Translations under genes and position numbers: made by a program
DNA from: Marinobacter sp. DY40_1A1
Lineage (GTDB): Bacteria; Pseudomonadota; Gammaproteobacteria; Pseudomonadales; Oleiphilaceae
DNA: 64,000 bases
Assembly (NCBI RefSeq): GCF_016597815.1
Contig: NZ_VCHA01000001.1
Span: 620,001-684,000 of the forward strand
Reading direction: 5' to 3'
Notes under the pieces: generated by a model
Seen by the model: the letters and a program-made list of their open reading frames with translations, nothing else
What the model was told of the DNA's origin: nothing
The model's database searches: none
Shown here: piece by piece, positions 9,371-17,286 of the stretch
How the letters are laid out: the number at the start of each line of letters is the position of its first letter
How positions within the stretch are numbered: the first letter of the stretch is position 1

Positions 9371-9883
9371 ATGGCAGAAAACAGCACAGCTGAGGCAGCA
9401 CCGGCCAAAAAAAGTAAACTGAAACTGATCATTTTGCTGGTGATCGTAGTGATACTGGCGATTGCGTTATCCGTTGCAGGAACCCTGTGGTTTCTCGGTG
9501 GCACTATACCCGGAATGGGGGGCGACGCCGCCAGTGAGGACAGTACGGTAACGGAAGAACCCTTTACACCCAGTGTTTATCTGGAGATCGAAAAAGCTCT
9601 GGTAACAACGGTTCAGGGAGAGGGGCGCCAGCGTTATGTGCAGGTGTATGTGTCGCTGGAATCTCTGGGCCCTCAGGCTCTGGCTGCGGCCAAACTGCAT
9701 ATGCCCTTGATTCGTAGCCAGTTGGTGATGGTGCTTGGCAGTAGCAGCTTTGCCGAGTTGCAAACGCCGGAAGGGCGGAAAAACCTCGCAGACAGCATGC
9801 TGGATACGGTTAATCAGGTTTTGGAACAGGAAGGCGAACCCACCATCACCAGGGTGTTGTTCAGAAACTTCGTCGTTCAATAG
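9371..9883 (+). CDS. fliL: Flagellar basal-body-associated protein FliL
   Basis: FliL is a single-pass inner-membrane protein that rings the stator and supports torque. The 170 aa product has a short lysine-bearing cytoplasmic N-terminus, one membrane helix at about residues 19-43 (LIILLVIVVILAIALSVAG), and a periplasmic SPFH-like domain (YLEIEKALVTTV to LFRNFVVQ). The TLWFLGG after the helix is typical. No strong Shine-Dalgarno precedes the ATG. It is the first gene after the sigma-54 site at 9294. Confidence 0.93.
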   Translation: MAENSTAEAAPAKKSKLKLIILLVIVVILAIALSVAGTLWFLGGTIPGMGGDAASEDSTVTEEPFTPSVYLEIEKALVTTVQGEGRQRYVQVYVSLESLGPQALAAAKLHMPLIRSQLVMVLGSSSFAELQTPEGRKNLADSMLDTVNQVLEQEGEPTITRVLFRNFVVQ

Positions 9884-9936
9884 TTAGCGCAACAGAGCCC
9901 CTACATGGGCACAGGTTTTCAGCGGCAGGACTAGGT

Positions 9937-10935
9937 ATGCAGGATTTACTGTCACAGGATGAAATTGATGCGCTCCTTCACGGCGTAGATGAAGGTGACA
10001 TCGATACCTATGAAGAAAGCGACGAAACCGGCGTAAAGTCCTACGACCTCTCCAGTCAGGATCGTATCGTCCGGGGCCGGATGCCGACGCTGGAAATGAT
10101 AAACGAGCGCTTTGCCCGCTACACTCGTATCAGCCTGTTTAACTTGCTGCGCCGAAATGCGGATGTTTCCACCGGCGGCGTTCAGATCATGAAGTTTGGC
10201 GAGTACATACACACTCTGTATGTGCCCACTAGTTTGAATCTCTGCAAGGTACGTCCGCTGCGGGGAACATCCCTGTTTGTTCTGGATGCAAAGCTTGTAT
10301 TCAAACTGGTTGATAACTTTTTCGGTGGTGAGGGGCGGCATGCCAAGATCGAAGGCCGCGAGTTCACGCCAACAGAAAATCGCATTGTCCAGATGGTCCT
10401 CAACCAGGTTTTTCAGGACATGCAGGAAGCCTGGCAAGCGGTTATCAAAATAGATTTTGAATACCTCAGCTCCGAAGTAAACCCTGCCATGGCCAATATT
10501 GTGAGCCCCAGCGAGGTTGTGGTGGTTAGCACTTTCCACATCGAACTTGATGGCGGCGGTGGTGAGCTACACTTTGCCTTACCTTATTCAATGATTGAGC
10601 CTATACGTGACGTGCTCGATTCCGGTGTGCAAAGCGACGTTGACGACGTGGATGAGCGCTGGGTCAGTGCCATGCAGGAGGACATCAAAGAGGTGGAGGT
10701 TCCAATAAACACCACTGTCTGCAGGCGTCGGATTTCCCTGAGGGAAGTCGCCAAGCTGAAGGCTGGCGATATTATACCGGTAGAGGTGCCTGAGCATCTG
10801 ACAGTTACCGCCAATGGTATTCCTATTTACAAGGCAACCATGGGAACTCGAGACGGCAAGCTGGCGTTGAGAATTCATGAGCGGGCGGAACGCCCAAAGG
10901 TAAAAAAACAATCGAAGGTAGGACGCAATGGCTGA
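9937..10935 (+). CDS. fliM: Flagellar motor switch protein FliM
   Basis: FliM is the C-ring protein that binds phospho-CheY and changes rotation sense. The 332 aa product opens with the conserved CheY-binding peptide LLSQDEIDALLHGV at residues 3-16. The middle domain contains NERFARYTRISLFNLLRR. The C-terminal SpoA domain (about 250-320) resembles FliN. It overlaps fliN by 8 bases. Length and motifs are ordinary for gammaproteobacteria. Confidence 0.97.
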   Translation: MQDLLSQDEIDALLHGVDEGDIDTYEESDETGVKSYDLSSQDRIVRGRMPTLEMINERFARYTRISLFNLLRRNADVSTGGVQIMKFGEYIHTLYVPTSLNLCKVRPLRGTSLFVLDAKLVFKLVDNFFGGEGRHAKIEGREFTPTENRIVQMVLNQVFQDMQEAWQAVIKIDFEYLSSEVNPAMANIVSPSEVVVVSTFHIELDGGGGELHFALPYSMIEPIRDVLDSGVQSDVDDVDERWVSAMQEDIKEVEVPINTTVCRRRISLREVAKLKAGDIIPVEVPEHLTVTANGIPIYKATMGTRDGKLALRIHERAERPKVKKQSKVGRNG

Positions 10936-11434
10936 CGATAAGAAAGAAGGTCAGGAGCTGAGCGAGGACGAAAAGCTGGCTGCCGAATGGGAAGCAGCCA
11001 TGGAAGAGTCCGGTGATGAAGGCTCTGAAGAGTCCACGGAAGATGAGTGGGCCCAAGCTATGGAAGAGGCCGGGGAGACTGGGGCCGGTAAAGCCGCCGA
11101 TAGCAGCGTTCGCGCAGCCCCTATGGAAGAGTTTGACGAAAGCAGCATGGCGACCAAGGGCAGCGCTACGCCGCCGGATCTGGATGTGATTCTCGATATA
11201 CCTGTCAGCATCTCCATGGAGGTCGGGAATACCCAGATACCCATTCGCAACTTGCTGCAGCTGAACCAGGGTTCGGTGATCGAGCTGGATCGGCTGGCAG
11301 GTGAGCCATTGGATGTGTTGGTAAACGGAACCCTCATTGCCCACGGCGAAGTGGTTATGGTCAACGAAAAATTCGGCATCCGCCTGACCGATGTGATCAG
11401 CCCGGGCGAACGCATCAAGCGGCTGCAGAAATAG
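10928..11434 (+). CDS. fliN: Flagellar motor switch protein FliN
   Basis: FliN completes the lower C ring and helps dock FliH-FliI. The 168 aa product has an acidic, Glu/Asp-rich N-terminal extension (about 1-75) followed by the SpoA domain (ILDIPVSISMEVGNTQIPIRNLLQ, VLVNGTLIAHGEVVMVNEKFGIRLTDVI). The acidic extension makes it somewhat longer than enteric FliN, which is common in Pseudomonas relatives. The start overlaps the fliM stop by 8 bases. Confidence 0.96.
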   Translation: MADDKKEGQELSEDEKLAAEWEAAMEESGDEGSEESTEDEWAQAMEEAGETGAGKAADSSVRAAPMEEFDESSMATKGSATPPDLDVILDIPVSISMEVGNTQIPIRNLLQLNQGSVIELDRLAGEPLDVLVNGTLIAHGEVVMVNEKFGIRLTDVISPGERIKRLQK

Positions 11435-11435
11435 T

Positions 11436-11891
11436 ATGTGGATTAAAGCGGCGGTAGCCTCGCTACTCCTGTTGGCGTTACCCGCCATTGCGGAAGAAAC
11501 TGCTGAGGCCATAAAAAGCGCACCGGCAAAAGTGGCAGGCAACGCTCCGGATACCTTGGGCACGTTACTTAGCCTGGGTGTCGGCTTGTTGGCTGTCATA
11601 GCCGTTATTTACGGTTGCGCCTGGATTATTCGCAGAATGAATGGCATGACGGGCATGAATAACAATGCCATCAAGGTTGTCTCCGTAATGGCCATTGGCG
11701 CCCGCGAGCGCATCGCGCTGATTGAGGTGGGCGGCCAGCAGATTTTACTGGGGATCACCCCGTCAGCGATACGAACGCTTCAGGTTTTTGAAGAACCGGT
11801 TGTGGATGCAGGTAAAGCAACTTCCGGAGACTTCGCCAAACGGCTGCAGGGCATGATTGGCAAATCCTGGACGGCTCCGAGCAAGGAATGA
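11436..11891 (+). CDS. fliO: Flagellar export-gate assembly protein FliO
   Basis: FliO is a membrane scaffold for assembly of the FliP ring. The 151 aa protein has an N-terminal hydrophobic segment (about 4-19, possibly a signal peptide) and a membrane helix at about 44-66 ([22 protein letters not shown]). A small cytoplasmic domain follows ([28 protein letters not shown]), which is the family hallmark. It starts one base after the fliN stop and overlaps fliP by four bases (ATGA). Confidence 0.92.
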   Translation: MWIKAAVASLLLLALPAIAEETAEAIKSAPAKVAGNAPDTLGTLLSLGVGLLAVIAVIYGCAWIIRRMNGMTGMNNNAIKVVSVMAIGARERIALIEVGGQQILLGITPSAIRTLQVFEEPVVDAGKATSGDFAKRLQGMIGKSWTAPSKE

Positions 11892-12664
11892 CGGATTCTA
11901 TGATGGTGGCCGCACTCAAACGACACATTCCATTTTTAGTTGTACTTGCAGGTATGTTCTGGGCCCCGTTGGCGGCTGCAGACTTGCCTGGTATTCCCGC
12001 ATTCACGGTTCAGCCCGGCGAGGGTGAAGGTGTTGAGGAATACTCGGTAACCTTGCAGATTCTGGCGCTGATGACCGCGCTGACCTTCTTGCCTGCCATG
12101 CTCATGATGATGACATCCTTCACTCGCATCATCGTGGTGTTTGCAATCTTGCGCCAGGCTCTGGGGCTGCAGGCGACACCTTCAAACCAGATACTGCTTG
12201 GCCTTGCGCTGTTTCTCAGTATTTTTATCATGAAGCCCGTGCTTGAAGAGGCTAATCGCGTGGGACTGCAACCCTACCTTCAGGAGGAAGTAACTTCCCT
12301 GGAAGCAGTGGAGTTGGCCAGTAAGCCGTTCAAGGAATTCATGCTGGGGCAAACCCGGGAAGATGATTTGGCGCTGTTCATGCGCATTGCCGACGTTCAG
12401 TACGATACTGCGCAGGATGTTTCATTCTGGATTCTGATGCCGGCCTTTGTAACCAGCGAGTTGAAAACAGCCTTCCAGATAGGATTTATACTGTTTATTC
12501 CGTTTCTTATTCTCGACATGGTCGTCGCCAGTGTTTTGATGGCCATGGGTATGATGATGTTGTCACCCATCATCATCTCGCTGCCGTTCAAGATTATGCT
12601 GTTTGTTCTTGTAGACGGCTGGGCCCTCATTATGGGAACCCTCGCAGCCAGTTACGGGATATAG
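11888..12664 (+). CDS. fliP: Flagellar export-gate protein FliP
   Basis: FliP forms the core of the export channel with FliQ and FliR. The 258 aa protein has a cleavable signal-like N-terminus (about 9-32) and the conserved membrane region [34 protein letters not shown]. The C-terminal helices include [17 protein letters not shown] overlap with fliO implies coupled translation. Length and motifs are typical. Confidence 0.97.
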   Translation: MTDSMMVAALKRHIPFLVVLAGMFWAPLAAADLPGIPAFTVQPGEGEGVEEYSVTLQILALMTALTFLPAMLMMMTSFTRIIVVFAILRQALGLQATPSNQILLGLALFLSIFIMKPVLEEANRVGLQPYLQEEVTSLEAVELASKPFKEFMLGQTREDDLALFMRIADVQYDTAQDVSFWILMPAFVTSELKTAFQIGFILFIPFLILDMVVASVLMAMGMMMLSPIIISLPFKIMLFVLVDGWALIMGTLAASYGI

Positions 12665-12691
12665 GCCGGCTATGAGAGACAGGAGAGAAGC

Positions 12692-12961
12692 ATGACTCCG
12701 GAAACCGTTATCGACATCATCCGTGAAGCCTTGTGGATGATCGTGCTGTTCGCGTCCGTCATTATCGGGCCTGGGTTGGTTATTGGTCTGGTTGTGAGTA
12801 CCTTTCAGGCCGCTACACAGATCAACGAGCAAACCCTGAGCTTCCTGCCACGCCTGCTGGTAACACTTATAGTTATCATTGTTTTGGGGCCCTGGTTACT
12901 AACCAAGCTTCTGGATCATGCACACCGGCTGATCTCCAGCATTCCCTACCTGATCGGCTGA
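12692..12961 (+). CDS. fliQ: Flagellar export-gate protein FliQ
   Basis: FliQ is the small two-helix subunit that wraps the FliP/FliR core. The 89 aa product begins MTPETVIDIIREALWMI and has two membrane segments, at about 15-38 and 50-75. Between them is the conserved GLVVSTFQAATQINEQTLSFLPR. It lies between fliP (27-base gap) and fliR (3-base gap). Confidence 0.96.
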   Translation: MTPETVIDIIREALWMIVLFASVIIGPGLVIGLVVSTFQAATQINEQTLSFLPRLLVTLIVIIVLGPWLLTKLLDHAHRLISSIPYLIG

Positions 12962-12964
12962 TCC

Positions 12965-13750
12965 ATGACCCCCATGGAACTCAGTGCAGACATGCTCGGC
13001 CAGTGGGTTGGGCAACATCTTTGGCCATTGTTCCGATTGGCCAGCTTTCTGATGGTCATCCCCATTTTCGGTACCCAGCTGGTTCCCGCCCGCGTGCGCT
13101 TGGGGCTTGCGTTGTTAATGACTATTCTGATCGTGCCGATGATTCCGGAAGTACCAAAGGTTGAAGCACTGAGTGCGGATGCCGTTGTTATTACGCTCCA
13201 GCAAATTCTGATCGGTGTAGGCATGGGGTTTGCGCTAACTGCACTCTGGCAGCTGTTTGTTGTTGCCGGCCAGATGATCGCCATGCAAATGGGCCTGGGC
13301 TTCGCCTCCATGGTCGACCCGGCCAACGGCGTAAACGTACCTGTACTCGCCCAAATCTACACCATTACCATTACTCTGCTGTTCCTGGCCATGAACGGTC
13401 ACCTGGTGGCGTTTGAGGTGTTTATAGAAAGTTTCCGAATCATGCCCATCGGCATGGAGGGCCTGGGCCAGGTAGGTGTTTGGGAGTTGGCGCACCGCAT
13501 AAGCTGGATGTTTGCCTCTGCCATGCTGCTGGCGTTGCCGGCGGTAACGGCCGTTCTTATTGTCAGCATTTCCTTCGGCGTAATGACCCGGGCTGCGCCG
13601 CAAATGAACATCTTCGCACTTGGCTTTCCGATTGGCCTGATTTTTGGATTGTTTGCCATATGGGTGCTGCATGCCAACTTTCTGCCGCACTTTCAGAACT
13701 ACACTGAGCAAACCTTTGAGTTCATGCGGGGCCTGCAAGGGCAACCCTAA
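12965..13750 (+). CDS. fliR: Flagellar export-gate protein FliR
   Basis: FliR is the single-copy plug subunit of the export gate. The 261 aa protein is strongly hydrophobic with about six membrane segments. It contains the family region GFASMVDPANGVNVPVLAQIYTITITLLFLAMNGH. It lies three bases after fliQ and about 20 bases before flhB, as in most polar-flagellate gammaproteobacteria. Confidence 0.96.
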   Translation: MTPMELSADMLGQWVGQHLWPLFRLASFLMVIPIFGTQLVPARVRLGLALLMTILIVPMIPEVPKVEALSADAVVITLQQILIGVGMGFALTALWQLFVVAGQMIAMQMGLGFASMVDPANGVNVPVLAQIYTITITLLFLAMNGHLVAFEVFIESFRIMPIGMEGLGQVGVWELAHRISWMFASAMLLALPAVTAVLIVSISFGVMTRAAPQMNIFALGFPIGLIFGLFAIWVLHANFLPHFQNYTEQTFEFMRGLQGQP

Positions 13751-13772
13751 CTGATACGCCAAGAGTTCTAGT

Positions 13773-14909
13773 ATGGCTGAAGAAAACGACAACAGTCAGG
13801 AAAAAACCGAAGAGGCCACCCCCCGAAGGCTTGAGAAAGCCAGGGAGGATGGCCAGACTGCCCGATCCAAAGAGCTGGCCACCATGGCTGTTCTGATCGC
13901 CGGTGCCGGTGGTCTGTTGATGTTTGGCGCCCACTTGGGAGCTGCGTTGGAGGCCATCATGCGTGATGCTTTCACGCTGGAGCGCTCTGCAGTATTTGAC
14001 ACCCGGCACATGAGCCTTCAGCTGATGGCCTCGGCTAAAGAAGCTGCATGGGCGCTTTCCCCGATTCTTGTAATTCTTCTGATTGCCGCTATAGCCGGAT
14101 CCATCGGCATTGGTGGTTTGTTATTCAGCGGTAAAGCGATAGCCCCTAAACTGAATCGCATGGATCCCATCAAGGGTTTGGGACGCATGTTCTCTGCCCG
14201 CTCCCTTATCGAGTTGGTTAAAGCTATCGCTAAAGTGGGCCTGGTAATGGCCTTGGCTGTGCTCATTCTGAATGTTCGCACGGAAGATTTACTCTCCATC
14301 GCCAATGAGCCGGCAGTGCCCGCCATGGAGCACGTGCTCTGGACCTTGGGTTGGAGTTTTTTCCTGCTCTCATGCGCCACCATCATCATTGCCATGATCG
14401 ACGTGCCATTCCAGATTTTCGATCACCAGAAAAAGCTGCGAATGACCAAGCAGGAAATCAAAGACGAATATAAGGATTCTGAAGGCAAGCCCGAGGTTAA
14501 AGGCAAAATTCGCCAACTCCAGCGAGAAATGGCCCAGCGCCGCATGATGCAGGATGTGCCGACGGCCGACGTGGTCATCACCAACCCGACTCACTATGCA
14601 GTAGCGTTGAAATACGATCCGGACTCCATGGGTGCGCCAATGGTGGTCGCCAAGGGCAATGACCAAACGGCCTTCAAAATCATGGAAATCGCCCGCGAGC
14701 ACAAAGTCGAAATCCTCCGCACGCCCCCGCTTACTCGTGCGGTTTACCACAACAGCGACATAGGCGACGAAATCCCCGATGGCCTCTACATGGCCATAGC
14801 TCAGGTTCTGGCTTATGTGTTCCAGCTCCGGCAGTTCCGCAAGGGGCGAGGGCCCAAGCCTGGGATGCCTGACTTGCCGATTCCTTCCGATTTGCGGCGG
14901 GATATTTAG
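13773..14909 (+). CDS. flhB: Flagellar export switch protein FlhB
   Basis: FlhB controls the switch from rod/hook to filament export by cleaving itself at N-PTH. The 378 aa protein starts with the conserved EKTEEATPRRLEKAREDGQ. It has four membrane segments (about residues 30-210) and the autocleavage motif NPTH at residues 271-274 in VITNPTHYAVALKYDP. The stop at 14909 ends the fli run. The converging uraA gene starts its 3' end about 250 bases on. A separate FlhB-C-like protein is encoded at 34896-35213. Confidence 0.97.
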   Translation: MAEENDNSQEKTEEATPRRLEKAREDGQTARSKELATMAVLIAGAGGLLMFGAHLGAALEAIMRDAFTLERSAVFDTRHMSLQLMASAKEAAWALSPILVILLIAAIAGSIGIGGLLFSGKAIAPKLNRMDPIKGLGRMFSARSLIELVKAIAKVGLVMALAVLILNVRTEDLLSIANEPAVPAMEHVLWTLGWSFFLLSCATIIIAMIDVPFQIFDHQKKLRMTKQEIKDEYKDSEGKPEVKGKIRQLQREMAQRRMMQDVPTADVVITNPTHYAVALKYDPDSMGAPMVVAKGNDQTAFKIMEIAREHKVEILRTPPLTRAVYHNSDIGDEIPDGLYMAIAQVLAYVFQLRQFRKGRGPKPGMPDLPIPSDLRRDI

Positions 14910-14980
14910 CCGGCCGGCTTGGGCTCCTAGCCTGCTAGCTTTGGTGGGGGAGTGGTGGTGGGTGGCCTTTCCAGGACTGT

Positions 14981-15055
14981 CGGTGGCCATGGACGGCCAC
15001 CGTCAAGCCCCCATGGATGGGCTCGTAGCGGTTTTTGGGAGGCAGCCCCGCATGG
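14981..15055. repeat. Palindrome cluster in the flhB-uraA gap
   Basis: The 253-base gap between the converging flhB and uraA genes holds three inverted repeats, each centred on CATGG. CGGTGGCC/GGCCACCG (14981-14988/14995-15002) is perfect over 8 bases. AGCCC/GGGCT flanks the second CATGG at 15012. A shorter CCGC/GCGG-type arm pair flanks the third at 15051. A further small hairpin, GTGCC-CGAA-GGCAC, lies at 15123-15136. The gap is unusually G-rich with no credible ORF. It may be a transcription stop for both strands or a dispersed intergenic repeat. Confidence 0.5.
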
Positions 15056-15162
15056 CGGCAAGCACCAAAGTCGGCAGGCTACAAAAGAGGAGGGTAGGTA
15101 CAAGGAGGAAGAGCCACCACCAGTGCCCGAAGGCACCAGTGGGACAATAATTAACGCTGAGG

Positions 15163-16419
15163 TCAGTCTTCTTTGTGCTCGTAAATCGCCTTACCCCATG
15201 CTTCACGGCTACCCGGAAGAATCAGGTTCAGGATGATGGCCGCTACCGCACACAGGGCGATACCTTCCAGGTGGCCCAACACCATCCCGCCGATGCCGAA
15301 CACCAGGGTTACGCCTACGATAACCAGATTCCGGGCCTGGGATAGATCAACTTGATGGCGGATCAGCGTGCTCATGCCAACCACGGCAATAGAGCCGAAC
15401 AGCAAGCACAGAATGCCACCCATTACCGGTACCGGAATAGTCTGCAGAACCGCACCGAATTTGCCCACGAAGGCCAGCACGATCGCAGTGCAGGCCGCCC
15501 ACCACATCACCTTCGGGTTGAAATTACGGGTCAGCATCACAGCGCCGGTGACTTCCGAATAAGTGGTGTTTGGAGGCCCGCCAAATAAAGCTGCAGCACT
15601 GGTAGCCAGGCCGTCGCCTAACAAAGTGCGGTGCAGGCCGGGCTTTTCCAGATAGTTTTTGCGGGTCACATTGCCAATCGCCAGAATATCCCCGATGTGC
15701 TCGATGGCCGGAGCAATGGCCACGGGAATCATGAACAAAATCGCACCCCAGCTAAATGCGGGTGCCACAAAGTTGGGAACCGCAAACCAGGGCGCCTGCT
15801 GGATAGGCGCGGTATCAACAATGCCTGCGAAAGCAGACAGCACGTACCCGACAATCACACCAAACATGATCGGAATCAGGCGGAAGATACCCTTTGCCCA
15901 AACCGAGGCGACAATGGTCACAACCAACGAAATCATCGCAATCCAAAGGGCTGTAACCTCCGGAATCAATTGGACGGCGCCATCGCCAGTGCGACCGGAT
16001 GCCATGTGCACTGCAACCGGCGCCAGGCCAAGACCGATCACCATAATCACCGGGCCAATCACCACCGGGGGTAGGAGGCGGGTCACAAAGCCGGTTCCTC
16101 GCAGCTTTATGGCGCCACTGAGAATAATGTAGAGAATGCCCGCCGCCATCAGGCCGCCCAGAGTTTCCTCAAGGCCGAACTTGCCTTTGGAAGCAATAAC
16201 CGGCGCGATAAACGCGAAAGACGAGGCCAGAAAGATTGGAATCTGGCCACCGGTCACAATATGGAAAATCAGAGTGCCCACGCCGGCCGTAAAGAGTGCG
16301 ACGTTTGGGTCGAGGCCGGTGATCAGAGGCATCAGAACCAGCGCACCAAATGCTACGAGGAGCATCTGTGAGCCGGCAATTGCCTGCTTCCAGGTTGAAT
16401 CCGTGGAGTGGTCTTGCAT
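15163..16419 (-). CDS. uraA: Uracil permease (NCS2 family)
   Basis: This is a uracil:proton symporter of the inner membrane. The 418 aa product has about a dozen to fourteen hydrophobic segments. NCS2 landmarks include the substrate region around PAIEHIGDILAIGNVTRKNYLEKPGLHRTLLGDG, with its glutamates, followed by PNTTYSEVTGAVMLT. It starts two bases after the upp stop, so the two form a salvage operon: UraA imports uracil and Upp traps it as UMP. Both interrupt the flagellar cluster on the opposite strand. Confidence 0.93.
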   Translation of the reverse strand: MQDHSTDSTWKQAIAGSQMLLVAFGALVLMPLITGLDPNVALFTAGVGTLIFHIVTGGQIPIFLASSFAFIAPVIASKGKFGLEETLGGLMAAGILYIILSGAIKLRGTGFVTRLLPPVVIGPVIMVIGLGLAPVAVHMASGRTGDGAVQLIPEVTALWIAMISLVVTIVASVWAKGIFRLIPIMFGVIVGYVLSAFAGIVDTAPIQQAPWFAVPNFVAPAFSWGAILFMIPVAIAPAIEHIGDILAIGNVTRKNYLEKPGLHRTLLGDGLATSAAALFGGPPNTTYSEVTGAVMLTRNFNPKVMWWAACTAIVLAFVGKFGAVLQTIPVPVMGGILCLLFGSIAVVGMSTLIRHQVDLSQARNLVIVGVTLVFGIGGMVLGHLEGIALCAVAAIILNLILPGSREAWGKAIYEHKED

Positions 16420-16421
16420 GA

Positions 16422-17060
16422 TCAGCTGTCCTTTTGCTTGGTGCCGAAGATTTTGTCACCGGCATCGCCAAGCCCGGGCAGGATGTAACCCTTCTCGTTC
16501 AGGCCGTCGTCTATAGAGGCAGTGTAAATGGATACATCCGGGTGCTTGTCCAGAACCTTCTTGATGCCCTCCGGTGCCGCCACCAGCACCAGGGCGCGAA
16601 TTTCGGTGCTTCCGGCTTTCTTGAGCACGTCGATGGTGGAAATCATCGAGCCACCCGTCGCCACCATAGGATCAACAATCAGAGCCATGCGCTGATCCAG
16701 TTCGCCCACCAGTTTTTCCAAGTAGGTGTTGGCTTCCAGAGTTTCTTCGTTGCGGATCTGGCCCACCACGCTCACCCGGGCAACCGGAATCAAGCTGAGA
16801 ACGCCGTCCAGCATGCCGAGCCCGGCTCGCAAGATAGGGACGATGGTGATTTTTTTGCCTTGAATTTGCTCCACAGTCACCGGGCCGGCCCAGCCGTCGA
16901 TGGTTTTTTCCTGCAGGCTGAAATCCTTGGTGGCTTCATAGGTCAGCAAGGCCCCGACTTCCTGAGCCAGTTCACGAAAGTTTTTGGTGCTGATCTCGGC
17001 GCGGCGCATCAGGCCGAGTTTGTGTCTGATCAGGGGGTGTCTTACCTCGTGGACTGGCAT
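16422..17060 (-). CDS. upp: Uracil phosphoribosyltransferase
   Basis: Upp converts uracil and PRPP to UMP in the cytoplasm. I took the ATG at 17060 ([19 protein letters not shown]), which is preceded by AGGTGA at good spacing. This gives 212 aa, close to the usual 208. The PRPP loop [22 protein letters not shown] and the uracil-binding C-terminal [17 protein letters not shown] are intact. It is co-directional with uraA, two bases downstream. Confidence 0.96.
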   Translation of the reverse strand: MPVHEVRHPLIRHKLGLMRRAEISTKNFRELAQEVGALLTYEATKDFSLQEKTIDGWAGPVTVEQIQGKKITIVPILRAGLGMLDGVLSLIPVARVSVVGQIRNEETLEANTYLEKLVGELDQRMALIVDPMVATGGSMISTIDVLKKAGSTEIRALVLVAAPEGIKKVLDKHPDVSIYTASIDDGLNEKGYILPGLGDAGDKIFGTKQKDS

Positions 17061-17187
17061 GGGCTCACCTGTTTTCTGGGTCTGGGGATAAAGGGTTGAG
17101 TGTTGCAATTTGTGGCGCAAGGATACCGCATCTTACAGAGTGAGTCAGGCACCAGAAGTCAGCTCGTGAATGAAATTCTGTGCGGGC

Positions 17188-17203
17188 TGGTACGGATCTT
17201 GCG
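17188..17203 (+). promoter_or_regulatory. Sigma-54 promoter for flhA-flhF-fleN-fliA
   Basis: TGGTACG (17188-17194), GATC, then TTGCG (17199-17203) keep the GG-N10-GC spacing. They match the -24/-12 consensus TGGCACG-N4-TTGCW at nearly every position. The site lies 84 bases before the flhA start in the gap divergent from upp. It is consistent with FleQ-type sigma-54 control of late export and regulatory genes. The flhF, fleN and fliA starts follow at short distances, so this promoter may serve all four genes. Confidence 0.78.
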
Positions 17204-17286
17204 GTAACAGAGTGAAAGACACTTTGGCGTCAGAATCTCGACCCTGAAAACGCCTTCAGAATCAGTAAATCGGAGAAGTTTAGGGC

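Noticed and set aside
14952..15236. 94-codon plus-strand frame in the flhB-uraA gap
   Set aside because: Low-complexity Gly/Pro/Trp-rich translation running into antisense uraA. The palindromes explain the sequence better.
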